DNA of 64,000 nucleotides, from contig CAZRCI010000011.1 in the NCBI GenBank assembly GCA_964598535.1, forward strand, positions 61,674 to 125,673. The letters are read 5' to 3'. Shown here piece by piece: positions 9,064 through 19,336 of this stretch. This DNA comes from JALHMI01 sp964598535. Lineage in GTDB: Bacteria; Planctomycetota; Planctomycetia; Pirellulales; PALSA-1355. Within the stretch, counting starts at the first letter, position 1. Every line of letters begins with the position of its first letter. The notes under the pieces were generated by a model, which made no database searches, was not told the DNA's origin, and worked only from the letters and a program-made list of their open reading frames with translations. The position numbers were made by a program, and so were the translations under genes.

Positions 9064-9373
9064 GCTGGCTTCCCAAGTTTTTATGCGGAGCGGACCAAGC
9101 CGAGCGGCGCGCGGCAGAAATGTCCAAGGCAATCTGACTGCCTTGCCCATTCCCGCCGGCCACACAAACCTGCCCCAATTGACGTGCCGAGACTCTTTAT
9201 GCCGAGAGCAGTTAGAGCATTTTGAGGATATCGTCGCGCTCCGCTGGGCAACTAAAACGCAAGCTATTATAATCCCGCTCGACGGCTGCCGATCTTAGGA
9301 GAGAGGATTCGGCACATGCTCGCGGGCATTCTTCTCAAGTGCCAGCGAGCCAGCGCAAGCAAGGAAGCAAGCC
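9064..9373. other. Divergent intergenic region with promoter candidate
   Basis: About 310 bases separate the histidine kinase from the small plus-strand gene at 9374. Apart from the TATAAT at 9268-9273 nothing else was recognised. Confidence 0.45.
9268..9273 (+). promoter_or_regulatory. Candidate -10 element (TATAAT)
   Basis: TATAAT sits in the AT-rich run ctattataat about 100 bases before the gene at 9374. No consensus -35 was found at standard spacing. Confidence 0.35.
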
Positions 9374-9634
9374 ATGCACACAGTCGAATTGCTCGATGAA
9401 GCAATTTCACTCGCTACCAAGGCAGGATTTCAGGTTCGCCAGGATTGGTTTGGCGGCAGCGCCGCGGGCGCCTGTGAGTTAAAAGGCCAGAAGTGGCTGT
9501 TCCTCGACTTGTCGCTCAACCCACATGAACAGCTTGGCCAGGTGTTGGATGCCCTGCGCGGGCTGCCGGCCATCCCAGAATTGGCGCCAAGCCCGGCATT
9601 GCGGAGCCTGCTGAGCCCGCGCAGGGCCGCTTGA
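9374..9634 (+). CDS. Small conserved hypothetical protein
   Basis: The 86-residue product (MHTVELLDEAISLATKAGFQVRQ...) has an AAGGAAG ribosome binding site about 8 nt upstream. It has an amphipathic helix, a beta segment (CELKGQKWLFLDLSL) and a Pro-rich tail, and no signal or membrane helix. I do not recognise the family. Composition and codon use match its neighbours, so it is likely real. Confidence 0.65.
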   Translation: MHTVELLDEAISLATKAGFQVRQDWFGGSAAGACELKGQKWLFLDLSLNPHEQLGQVLDALRGLPAIPELAPSPALRSLLSPRRAA

Positions 9635-9684
9635 TCACGACCTCCGCGTCATCGTCGCAAGCCGCTTCATACTTTTTGCAGCCG

Positions 9685-10305
9685 CTAGTGATATAGCTTC
9701 TGCGTGGCGATATAGCGTTCGACGGCTCTCGGAGTTTGGTACCGAATGCTGCGGCCCTGGCCAATCCGTCGGCGAATGTCGCTTGAACTCAAATCCATCC
9801 GCGGCATTTCGACGTGACATCGGCGGATAACTTCTAACCGTTCGGACGAGACCAGGCTCGCCAGCGGCGAGAAATCGATAGTGTCCTTCCCAGCCGTGTC
9901 CGGAAGGGTCCGCATGACAAACACAGGCACGGCCAATTCACAGATCCGCTCGGGCCAGCGCCACGTGGACAAATCGCGAAGTGAATCGGCGCCCATTAGA
10001 AAGAACAACTCGCGGGCGGGGTCTTCGTCGCGAAAGTGCTCCAGTGTTTCGACGGTGTAATTCACCCCGCCGCGGTCAACCTCATAGGGGCAAACCCGAA
10101 ACGACTCCTGACCGCCAATCGCCAACCTGAGCATGTCAATCCTGGCCGCGCCGGCCGTCAGTTCCAAGTGCTGCTTATGCGGTGGTACCGCGGCCGGCAA
10201 GAACCAGACCTGGTCGAGCGCAAGCTGCTCGCGGCAACACTCCGCCAACAGCAGGTGGCCGTAGTGCACCGGGTCGAAGGTTCCGCCATAAATGCCAAGC
10301 CGCAT
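9685..10305 (-). CDS. nadD: Nicotinate-nucleotide adenylyltransferase
   Basis: This 206-residue enzyme transfers AMP from ATP to nicotinate mononucleotide, giving deamido-NAD in NAD biosynthesis. The nucleotidyltransferase motif GGTFDPVHYGHLLLAE is at the N-terminus (GxFxPxHxGH). The C-terminal motif SSSDIRRRIGQG corresponds to the ISSTxIR signature. FLMGADSLRDLSTWRWPERI is also family-typical. Length is normal for NadD. It is divergent from priA. Confidence 0.95.
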   Translation of the reverse strand: MRLGIYGGTFDPVHYGHLLLAECCREQLALDQVWFLPAAVPPHKQHLELTAGAARIDMLRLAIGGQESFRVCPYEVDRGGVNYTVETLEHFRDEDPARELFFLMGADSLRDLSTWRWPERICELAVPVFVMRTLPDTAGKDTIDFSPLASLVSSERLEVIRRCHVEMPRMDLSSSDIRRRIGQGRSIRYQTPRAVERYIATQKLYH

Positions 10306-10464
10306 ACGGTTTGGTTGCTCCTGTTTGAGATTGCCTTGCCCGCAACCGCACGGACAGCGATACTTGAACTAAGTATACAGTTCCGCAACCGTCAGCCGGC
10401 AACGTCATCGTAGCCCGTCTCGCTTCGGCTGACCAATCCGCCTGCACAAATCGCCCGCGGTCAC

Positions 10465-12834
10465 GTGAACGAGCAGCAGAGCCTCTTTGAAACCGAACCA
10501 GCGTCCTGGGAACAGGACGATGCTGCCGAACAACTCGTGGCCACCGTGGTCTTCACCTCCGGCCCCGCGGGCCCGTTCGACTATCGCGTGCCGGACGACC
10601 TCCGCGGGAAGCTTTCTGCCGGAATGCGGGTTCGTACGCCTTTCGGTGCGCGCAATAATCTCACCGTGGGCTACTGCGTGCATGTCGAAGGCCGGCGCGA
10701 GGTTCACCGCAGACTCAAAACGCTACACGACTTGCTAGACGAACGGCCGCTGCTTTCACAGGCGATGTTGCGGCTAACGGGCTGGATGGCCGAACACTAC
10801 TTATGCCCCTGGGGCACAGTGCTCGAAGCGGTGCTGCCGGCGGGCGTTCGCGCGGCGGCCGGTACCCGAATGACGCAATTCGTGAGATTGCCCAACCAGG
10901 TCGCGGCCCGGTTGCCGACGCTCAAGCTGTCGCCCAAGCAAAAAAAAATCGTCACTTTCTTAGCCGGCCAATCCGAGCCGCTGCCCATAGCCCAGGTTGC
11001 CGCGGCGGCCGATTGTACGTTTGGCCCGATTCACAATCTGGTCAAGAAAGGACTCTTGGAGCTGGAAATGCGGCGCTTCGACGCCGCGCGCACACCGGCC
11101 GCGTTGCGTTTATCCTCGGCCACGCACCTGGATCTTAACGAGGACCAACGGGCCGCGCTCGACGCGATCCTCGCCACGTTGCACGGCCGGCGACACGAAA
11201 CCCTGCTGATGCACGGCGTCACCGGCAGCGGCAAGACCGAAGTCTACATTCAAGCCATCGACGAAGTGCTCCGCTTCGGCCGCCAGGCGATCGTCCTGGT
11301 TCCGGAAATCAGCCTCACGCCACAAACCGAAGCTCGCTTTCGCGGCCGCTTCGGCAGCGTCGCGGTCTTGCATAGCCACCTGCGCGATGCCGAGCGGCGA
11401 CGCCACTGGGAGCATATCGCGGCTGGAGAGGTCAGCGTCGTCGTCGGGGCTCGCAGCGCGATCTTCGCCCCGGTGCCCAACCTGGGGTTGGTGATTCTCG
11501 ACGAGGAGCACGAATCTTCGTTCAAACAGGAAATCGCTCCCCGATACCATGCACGCGATGTGGCGCTCGAGCGAACCCGGGCGGAGAACGTGCCCCTGGT
11601 GCTGGGGTCGGCAACTCCTTCGCTCGAGAGTTGGCATCGGGCAATCACGGGCGAATATCGATTGATTTCGATGCCGCGGCGAGTCTTCAATCGCCCTCTC
11701 CCCGCTGTCGGAACAATCGACTTGCGAACGGAATTTCAAGATCGGCGCAACCGCGGGGCCGTAAGCCGGCAACTGAAGTTTGCCATGGCGGCCGCCCTGA
11801 AAGACGACGGCCAGGTGATTCTGCTGCTCAATCGTCGCGGCTTCTCCACCCACATTCAATGTCCCGCGTGCGGCATGGTCATGGAATGCCCGCATTGTTC
11901 GATCGCGCTCACGCATCACATGACCGGACAAATCGCGCTGTGCCACTATTGCGACTATCAGGCTGCCGCGCCCGTTGAGTGCCCCGAGTGCCACTTTGCC
12001 GGAATTCATTATCGGGGGCTCGGCACCCAGCGGCTCGAAGCCGAGGTGAAAGCTCGCTTTCCAAGCTATGCTTGCTTGCGCATGGACACCGACACGATGC
12101 AGAAACACGGCGCGCACGAGGCCGCCCTGAAACGCTTTCGCGATGGCGAAGTGCGCATCCTCGTCGGCACGCAAATGATCGCCAAGGGCCTCGATTTCCC
12201 AAACGTGACGCTGGTCGGTGTCATCAACGCCGACACGGCGCTGCACATTCCCGATTTTCGCGCCTCGGAGCGGACATTTCAGCTCGTCACCCAAGTCGCA
12301 GGCCGCACGGGCCGCGGAGACCGCGGAGGCCGCGTGCTCGTGCAAACCTTCAATCCTGAACATGCCGCGATTCAAGCCGCCGTGCGACACGACTACGAAA
12401 CGTTCGCCGCCGGCGAATTGCCGCCCCGCGCCGAGCACGGCTATCCACCTTACGCGAGCCTAATCCGGCTGGTGGTTCGTGGACCGTCGGAAGTGCAAAC
12501 CGAGAGCTTCGCCGAAGAACTCGCAAGTCGGGTGCGAGAAGCACTCGCGGGCGATCCGGCCGACGGCAAAGCATTGCCCGACGCGGAAACCTCGGCAATG
12601 CCGCCAAGCGCCGAGCCGTCGCCAATGACCGTGCCCCCATCCGCAGACCTGCGCGTGCTTGGACCGGCGCCGGCGCCGATTTCAAAACTGCGGGGAAACT
12701 TCCGCTTTCACATCCAAGTGCACGGCCCCAATGACGCGCAGCTTCGCCGCGCGGTGCGCGACGCGAGCGATCGCCTAAAAACGCCCGAGGGAGTGCAGTG
12801 GATTGCAGACGTCGACCCGATCGACATGCTGTAA
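10465..12834 (+). CDS. priA: Primosomal replication restart helicase PriA
   Basis: The 789-residue protein starts at a GTG. The N-terminal DNA-binding domain (FDYRVPDDL... GMRVRTPFGARNNLTVGYC) precedes a superfamily-2 helicase with Walker A (HGVTGSGKTEVY) and a DEEH Walker B box (VILDEEHESSFKQ). Eight cysteines of the zinc-binding module are visible in CPACGMVMECPHC and CHYCDYQ...CPECH. Helicase motifs V and VI read GTQMIAKGLDFPNVTLVGV and QVAGRTGRGDRGG. PriA reloads the replisome at stalled forks. The C-terminal domain holds an unusual low-complexity insert rich in Pro, Ala and Asp (encoded at about 12553-12655) that is longer than in common homologues. Confidence 0.96.
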   Translation: MNEQQSLFETEPASWEQDDAAEQLVATVVFTSGPAGPFDYRVPDDLRGKLSAGMRVRTPFGARNNLTVGYCVHVEGRREVHRRLKTLHDLLDERPLLSQAMLRLTGWMAEHYLCPWGTVLEAVLPAGVRAAAGTRMTQFVRLPNQVAARLPTLKLSPKQKKIVTFLAGQSEPLPIAQVAAAADCTFGPIHNLVKKGLLELEMRRFDAARTPAALRLSSATHLDLNEDQRAALDAILATLHGRRHETLLMHGVTGSGKTEVYIQAIDEVLRFGRQAIVLVPEISLTPQTEARFRGRFGSVAVLHSHLRDAERRRHWEHIAAGEVSVVVGARSAIFAPVPNLGLVILDEEHESSFKQEIAPRYHARDVALERTRAENVPLVLGSATPSLESWHRAITGEYRLISMPRRVFNRPLPAVGTIDLRTEFQDRRNRGAVSRQLKFAMAAALKDDGQVILLLNRRGFSTHIQCPACGMVMECPHCSIALTHHMTGQIALCHYCDYQAAAPVECPECHFAGIHYRGLGTQRLEAEVKARFPSYACLRMDTDTMQKHGAHEAALKRFRDGEVRILVGTQMIAKGLDFPNVTLVGVINADTALHIPDFRASERTFQLVTQVAGRTGRGDRGGRVLVQTFNPEHAAIQAAVRHDYETFAAGELPPRAEHGYPPYASLIRLVVRGPSEVQTESFAEELASRVREALAGDPADGKALPDAETSAMPPSAEPSPMTVPPSADLRVLGPAPAPISKLRGNFRFHIQVHGPNDAQLRRAVRDASDRLKTPEGVQWIADVDPIDML

Positions 12835-12924
12835 CCATTCGCACACTCCCAAATGCACGCGGCACCATGGAACGACAGCCTGCGAGAATCGCATGGATGT
12901 GGATTCCGTAATTGCGGCGCAAGG

Positions 12925-13006
12925 CGTTATTTTGTGGGCGGTGGGGTTCCGCTCCGCACTTCACGAGGCGGAGAAGGTCACGACGGACCTTTTTCAGCAG
13001 CCTGCC
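12925..13006 (+). repeat. Dispersed repeat family R2, copy A
   Basis: This roughly 80-base segment shares the blocks gctccgcacttc and ctttttcagcagcc, in the same order and spacing, with the segment at 61412-61495. A diverged copy lies in the opposite orientation at 59199-59263. It overlaps the 3' end of the neighbouring minus-strand gene, encoding its last residues and stop codon. Confidence 0.75.
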
Positions 13007-13826
13007 AGTCCATGCTGGCCTGCCCCAGTAGCTTGCGAATGGCGGTCATCGCAATCTCGCCAAACTGTCGCGGCGGAATCCGCCAGATCTGCGGATTCAT
13101 CAGTTCGATGGAAACGTGCCCGCGATAGTCGATCTCACTGAGCCTGGCGAGCAACGCCGCCAACGGAATGTCCCCTTCGCCCGGCAGAATCCGTTCGCTG
13201 TCGGTTGCAAACTCGCGCGCCGTGCCCGCTAGGTCGCAAAGCTGTACGTGAAAAAGATTCTCCGCGCTCAGATAGCCCAGATCTTCGGTTTTGCTCGGCC
13301 CGACATAGAAGTGAAACACGTCGAGACAGATACCCAGGTGCGGGCTGCCCGTTTCGGCGACGACCGCGGCCGCGGTTTGCAAATTGTTGATGAACGACGC
13401 CCGGGCCTGGAACTCGAGCGCCAGCCGAACACCGTAGCGCCCGGCGGTCGTGGCGGCTTGCGAGAGCGAGGCCTGGGCACGTTCGAGATCCTGCTGGGTA
13501 AGCGGTCCCATCACGTCCGCGGCCAGCACAAGCGTCCCAATGGAAAGCTCTCGGCAAAGTTCCAGGTGACGTTCGAACGTTTCCCAGTGTTCCTTGCGAA
13601 ACTCGCCCTGGCTGACCAGAAGCCCGCCTTGAAAACTCGCGACCGGAGCCGTCACCTCATGTTCGGCAAGCAGCCGGCGCACGTCCTCGAGCGTATGGTC
13701 GGTGAGATACTGGTCCAGCTTTCCCAGCCAGAGCTCCAGCGCCCCGCACTTGCCGGCGGCGTACTCTTTCACGTCATCGGCAAAAGAGGCTTCGAGCGTC
13801 GAGACCTGGGCCAAGGCGGGTTTCAT
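12978..13826 (-). CDS. Sugar phosphate isomerase/epimerase family protein (TIM barrel)
   Basis: The 282-residue protein has the xylose isomerase-like TIM-barrel pattern: ALEFQARASFINNLQ, HLGICLDVFHFYVGPSK, LFHVQLCDLAG, LPGEGDIPLAALLARL and YRGHVSIELMNPQIW. These blocks carry the usual metal-binding Glu, Asp, His and Glu residues. Such proteins isomerise or dehydrate sugars and inositols; the substrate cannot be read from sequence. The last residues (AAEKGPS) are encoded inside a dispersed repeat, which suggests that the original C-terminus was replaced. It is followed on the same strand by no close gene; glycyl-tRNA synthetase is 68 bp upstream (13895) on the same strand. Confidence 0.85.
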   Translation of the reverse strand: MKPALAQVSTLEASFADDVKEYAAGKCGALELWLGKLDQYLTDHTLEDVRRLLAEHEVTAPVASFQGGLLVSQGEFRKEHWETFERHLELCRELSIGTLVLAADVMGPLTQQDLERAQASLSQAATTAGRYGVRLALEFQARASFINNLQTAAAVVAETGSPHLGICLDVFHFYVGPSKTEDLGYLSAENLFHVQLCDLAGTAREFATDSERILPGEGDIPLAALLARLSEIDYRGHVSIELMNPQIWRIPPRQFGEIAMTAIRKLLGQASMDWQAAEKGPS

Positions 13827-13894
13827 AGTGCGCAGCCACCTGCCGGCAGGCGGTTCTCTCGGAACAATCGAGGCTCAACGTTTCGTGTGCGGAA

Positions 13895-15523
<1,629 letters not shown>

Positions 15524-15605
15524 GGCTGGAGATTGCCCTCGAAATCCGCCCAAAATGTTCGCAAGTAAGGAATCTGCAAGTGTACTGCGCAGTTCGTCCC
15601 GGCGA

Positions 15606-15700
15606 CTAGTGCTCCGGCGACGCTGGGTCTTCGGGTTCGGGTTTCGCGAGAGCACTAGCTTACTTGTTTGCGCCAAACCGCTTGCGCGTTTGGCGCCGTT
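15606..15700 (+). repeat. Dispersed repeat family R1, copy A
   Basis: The segment contains an 8-bp inverted repeat (ctagtgct...agcactag) and then gcgccaaac-cgcttgcgc-gtttggcgc, a 9-bp stem. The blocks agtgctccggc, cttac and gcgccaaaccgctt recur in order in the reverse complement of 61541-61630, and a degenerate part is at 33166-33210. It lies between the glycyl-tRNA synthetase start and the monooxygenase gene. Confidence 0.75.
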
Positions 15701-15816
15701 TCGCGTCAGCCGACAAATCGGGGCAACGCTGCACGGGTGGAGGTCGTCGCCTAACAGGCGATATGCTAGATTGTGGGACTTCTCGACTGCAATTTCCCGG
15801 GGGGAACCCATCCGCC

Positions 15817-16101
15817 ATGCTCTACGTCAACGTGCTGCTCACGGTCCAGGATCCAAACAATATTGAAACCGTGAAGAATCTGCTCAGCGAAGCCGCAATG
15901 CTCTCGCGAGAGGAGCCCGGTTGCGCCAGATTCGAGGTTTACCACTCCACTGCCGACGAAACCAAGTTTCTGCTCAACGAGCACTGGGAATCGCAGGAAG
16001 CGCTCGACGGCCATCGCAAGGGAGTTCCCTATACGCAGATTTACCAACCCAAAGTGATGCCGCTCGTCGTGCGCGAAGGTCATCCTTCGAAGTTGCTGTA
16101 A
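15817..16101 (+). CDS. Antibiotic biosynthesis monooxygenase (ABM) domain protein
   Basis: This 94-residue protein (MLYVNVLLTVQDPNNIETVK) is a single ABM/dimeric ferredoxin-like domain. The typical features are EEPGCARFEVYHS in the middle and FLLNEHWESQEALDGHRK near the end. Relatives act as quinol monooxygenases or as small stress proteins; the substrate is not predictable. The frame extends upstream to 15664 through repeat DNA, so the ATG at 15817 is preferred, with a G-rich stretch (cggggggaa) ahead of it. It precedes trpB on the same strand by 218 bp and is probably not functionally linked. Confidence 0.85.
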   Translation: MLYVNVLLTVQDPNNIETVKNLLSEAAMLSREEPGCARFEVYHSTADETKFLLNEHWESQEALDGHRKGVPYTQIYQPKVMPLVVREGHPSKLL

Positions 16102-16319
16102 ATCCCGGCATCGTGAACAATCGAGCCCGCGATGGTGTCGAATCGTCGAGAATGCCTCTAAAAAACGGCACTTTCTGGGGGCAGGCAGATTTCCGCCCCA
16201 CGAATGGCGCCGCGACATCGCCTTGCCGCCAAACCTCACGCGACCGACAATAGATTGTTAGATTGTTCCACAAATCACCGCGAACTTTAATCTCCCGGGC
16301 TTACACCCCGCAAGCGAAT

Positions 16320-17528
16320 ATGCCGCCAACCGCAAGTTCTCACGTTCCTGACGCCGCTGGTCGATTCGGGCCGTTCGGAGGCCGCTATGTGCCCGAAACG
16401 CTCATGCGGGCGCTCGAAGAGCTTGCCGCCGAATATGAAAAGGCCCGGGTGGACGCCACGTTCCAGGCGGAGCTAGACGACCTCTATCGCAACTATGTCG
16501 GGCGTCCCTCGCCGCTCTATCACGCCCGGCGGCTCAGCCAGGAGGTCGGCGGGGCCCAGATCTACCTCAAACGCGAAGACCTGAACCACACCGGCGCGCA
16601 CAAAATCAACAACACGCTGGGCCAAGCGCTGCTCACGATTCGAATGGGCAAGAAACGCGTGATCGCCGAAACGGGGGCCGGCCAGCACGGCGTGGCCACG
16701 GCGACCGCTTGTGCCAGGTTCGGTCTCGATTGCGTCGTGTACATGGGCGAAGAAGATATTCGCCGCCAGCAGCCCAATGTGTTCAGCATGAAGCTGCTCG
16801 GCGCTGAAGTACGCCCCGTTTCGAGCGGCTCGCGGACGCTGCGAGATGCAATCAACGAAGCGATGCGCGATTGGATGTCGAGCGTCGAAACGACCCACTA
16901 CATTCTCGGCTCCGTCGTCGGACCGCACCCATTTCCCGTGATCGTGCGCGATTTCCAGTCGGTCATTGGCTACGAGACCATCGAGCAATCGCGCCACCAA
17001 CTCGGCCGGTTGCCCAACCTGGTTGTCGCGGCGGTGGGCGGCGGCAGCAACGCGGCCGGCATGTTCTACCCGTTCGTCGAAGAAGAAGAGGTCGAACTTG
17101 TCGGTGTCGAGGCCGGTGGCCGTTCGGCCGAACCAGGACAGCATGCCTCGCCGCTGTCGTACGGCCAGCCTGGCGTCTTGCACGGTAGCTACAGCTACGT
17201 AATGCAGGACGAAGACGGGCAAACGTGCGACGTTCACTCGATCTCCGCGGGACTCGATTATCCCGGCGTTGGACCCGAACACAGCTATTGGAAAGATACG
17301 GGCCGCGTGTGCTATACCTACTGTCGCGACGGCGAGGCATTGCAGGCGTTCGGCACGCTGGCCCGCACCGAAGGCATTTTGCCCGCCTTGGAAAGCTCGC
17401 ACGCGGTGGCCAAGGCCATCGAGCTGGCCAAGGGCCGCAAGCCGGACGAAGTCGTGGTCGTCTGCCTCTCGGGTCGCGGAGACAAAGACGCCGCCGAAAT
17501 TGCCCGACTTACCGGTACCACGAAATAG
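16320..17528 (+). CDS. trpB: Tryptophan synthase beta chain
   Basis: The 402-residue PLP enzyme condenses indole with serine. It begins MPPTASSHVPDAAGRFGPFGGRYVPETLM, continues with the PLP-lysine motif KREDLNHTGAHKINN (the Lys follows GAH), and has the glycine-rich phosphate loop AVGGGSNAAGMF. The C-terminal CLSGRGDKD is also canonical. The ATG at 16320 is chosen because homologues start just before GRFGPFGGRYVPE. It lies 95 bp upstream of trpA, forming a trpBA unit. Other trp genes are not in the window. Confidence 0.97.
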   Translation: MPPTASSHVPDAAGRFGPFGGRYVPETLMRALEELAAEYEKARVDATFQAELDDLYRNYVGRPSPLYHARRLSQEVGGAQIYLKREDLNHTGAHKINNTLGQALLTIRMGKKRVIAETGAGQHGVATATACARFGLDCVVYMGEEDIRRQQPNVFSMKLLGAEVRPVSSGSRTLRDAINEAMRDWMSSVETTHYILGSVVGPHPFPVIVRDFQSVIGYETIEQSRHQLGRLPNLVVAAVGGGSNAAGMFYPFVEEEEVELVGVEAGGRSAEPGQHASPLSYGQPGVLHGSYSYVMQDEDGQTCDVHSISAGLDYPGVGPEHSYWKDTGRVCYTYCRDGEALQAFGTLARTEGILPALESSHAVAKAIELAKGRKPDEVVVVCLSGRGDKDAAEIARLTGTTK

Positions 17529-17623
17529 ATCGGGCAGCGACCCTCAAAGCGTCCGCGAAACTCCCTCCCTCATCAAACGACATCCTTTTTCAAGCACGCC
17601 GCGGGCCAACATCCGAATCAACC

Positions 17624-18427
17624 ATGTCGAAGATTGACCAGCTTTTCGAAACGCTCCGCGCGGCCGGCCAAAAAGCCTTTATGCCTTTTGTCACGGCAGG
17701 CGATCCCGACGTCGAATTTACGGCCGCCGTGCTCAGGGAACTCGACGCACGCGGCAGCCACCTCTGCGAACTGGGTATTCCCTACAGCGACCCGATTGCC
17801 GATGGACCGGTGATTCAAGCCTCGTACACCCGGGCGCTCGACAAAAAGGTGAAGCTCGCGCAGATCCTCTCGATGCTGGGCGGAGTCTCGCACCGCGTGA
17901 AGACTCCCATCGTCACGATGGTCAGTTACGCAATCATTCTGCGGCATGGACTCGCCCGTTATGTCGAGGACGCGCAACAGGCTGGCGTCGCGGGAGCAAT
18001 CGTCCCCGATCTGCCGGCGGACGAAGCTGGCGAGCTCTCGGCAATCTGCCGCAAGGCGGATTTCAGCTTGGTTCAACTCGTCACACCAACCACGCCCCGC
18101 GACCGCGCGATTCGAATTGCCGAAAGCTCGAGCGGCTTCTTGTACTACGTGTCCGTGGCCGGCATTACGGGCGAACGTACCGAGCTGCCGCGCGATCTGA
18201 TCGAAAACGTCGCTTGGCTCCGCGAGCAGACCTCGCTGCCAATCTGCATCGGATTTGGCATCAGCCAGCCCGAACATGTGAAGCTCCTCTCGCCAGTGGC
18301 CGACGGTCTGATCGTCGGCTCCGCCATCGTACGCCGCATCGCCCAGGCCGGCTCAAAGCCGCGTGAGGCGGTACTCCAAGACGTTGGCCAGTACGTCAGC
18401 ACGCTGCTCGCGGCCCTCAACGGCTAG
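17624..18427 (+). CDS. trpA: Tryptophan synthase alpha chain
   Basis: This 267-residue TIM barrel cleaves indole-3-glycerol phosphate to indole and channels it to TrpB. Conserved segments are FMPFVTAGDPD, ELGIPYSDPIADGPVIQ (catalytic Glu and Asp), GAIVPDLPADEAGE, YYVSVAGITGER and GFGISQPEHVK. The ATG at 17624 fits homologue starts; the frame is open upstream because it overlaps the trpB region in another frame. A large palindromic repeat begins 75 bp after its stop. Confidence 0.97.
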   Translation: MSKIDQLFETLRAAGQKAFMPFVTAGDPDVEFTAAVLRELDARGSHLCELGIPYSDPIADGPVIQASYTRALDKKVKLAQILSMLGGVSHRVKTPIVTMVSYAIILRHGLARYVEDAQQAGVAGAIVPDLPADEAGELSAICRKADFSLVQLVTPTTPRDRAIRIAESSSGFLYYVSVAGITGERTELPRDLIENVAWLREQTSLPICIGFGISQPEHVKLLSPVADGLIVGSAIVRRIAQAGSKPREAVLQDVGQYVSTLLAALNG

Positions 18428-18773
18428 CATTCCGTTGCGAGCGGGCAGCCAGCCGCGTCCTGTCGCCGCATGTGGTGGCACGTGAATTTTCTGGCAAAAA
18501 TCGGTGGTGTCCTAAGAGTGTGTTGCTGGAAGGGAATGCCTGTGTGGCACGCTCAGAGCGCAGCGTGGGCGTGCTGAAGTTGACTCGGAAAATCATGGTC
18601 ATTCGAGCACGCCCATCGTTCCTCAGGGCCGTGCCACCTCCGGCAACACACTCTTAGGACACTACCCAAAAATCACTGAACTTGACCCGCCCGGACACGC
18701 CGACTTTAATGCAAAGAGAGGCGGACATTTGCCGTAGAGGACTTGTTCGAAGTCGGAATGGAAGAGGTGGTCC
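18428..18773. other. Intergenic region holding a palindromic element
   Basis: About 346 bases follow trpA. Half of it is the inverted-repeat element at 18503-18667. The rest shows no gene. The ribosome binding site of the next gene (AGAGG) is at its right end. Confidence 0.5.
18503..18667. repeat. Large imperfect palindrome (MITE-like or hairpin element)
   Basis: The outer arms of about 28 bases are near-identical inverted repeats with two mismatches: gtgtcctaagagtgtgttgc on the left and gcaacacactcttaggacac on the right. Both arms continue inward with gtggcac and then gggcgtgct in inverted orientation, so most of the 165 bases can fold on themselves around a centre near 18590. No transposase is present. 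It may be a non-autonomous mobile element or a transcribed hairpin; no flanking target duplication was established. Confidence 0.75.
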
Positions 18774-19310
18774 ATGACTGCCAATCGCCCTCGTGTGCCC
18801 CTGCGCGACTACTTCGCCGGTATCGCGGAGTATACTTTTCAAACCCGGGTTGGAATCGCCGATCCGCCGCTGATCGACTATATCAGCGACCTCTTGATCC
18901 GGTTTATTCGCGCCGACAGTCTCTATAACGTTCGCGATCTTGGTGGCCGTCGTCTCGGTGAAGTGGCGTTGATGATGGCCGAGGCTGAAGCTCGCATCGG
19001 TGAGGCTCGTCGCGAGGTGCACCGCCACATCGGCGACTTCACGTTGTTCTGGGCGGGGGTCTATCCCGAGGCACTTGGCTGCCAACCCGACCAGCCAACC
19101 GAAAACCAGGGCCGCTTCATCGACTACTGCACGCACGGCAAGCGGGCATATCGCATCGCCAGCACGATTCCCGCCGAGGACGAAAAAGTGCGTCGGGAGC
19201 TGCTCGAACGACTCAGCGAAGAATTTGAACTGTGCGCCTTCGGCCTGAGCGAAGCCCGTAAGGAGTGGGAACGCCGCGATGGCGGATCCGGACTGGTCGT
19301 GATCGAGTAG
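18774..19310 (+). CDS. Conserved hypothetical protein
   Basis: The 178-residue product has AGAGG about 7 nt upstream of its ATG. It is soluble and largely helical, with blocks such as PLIDYISDLLIRFIRADSL, MMAEAEARIGEARREVHRHIG and CTHGKRAYRIAS. It has no signal peptide. I do not recognise the family; it appears to be a conserved planctomycete protein. It stands alone between the palindromic element and the convergent RND gene, with 26 bp to that gene's stop. Confidence 0.75.
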   Translation: MTANRPRVPLRDYFAGIAEYTFQTRVGIADPPLIDYISDLLIRFIRADSLYNVRDLGGRRLGEVALMMAEAEARIGEARREVHRHIGDFTLFWAGVYPEALGCQPDQPTENQGRFIDYCTHGKRAYRIASTIPAEDEKVRRELLERLSEEFELCAFGLSEARKEWERRDGGSGLVVIE

Positions 19311-19336
19311 CGGCCGGCGGCGAGCCCGCGGATGCG

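Noticed and set aside
11110..12438. A 442-residue minus-strand open frame inside priA
   Set aside because: Antisense shadow of priA; no start signal, no recognisable domain.
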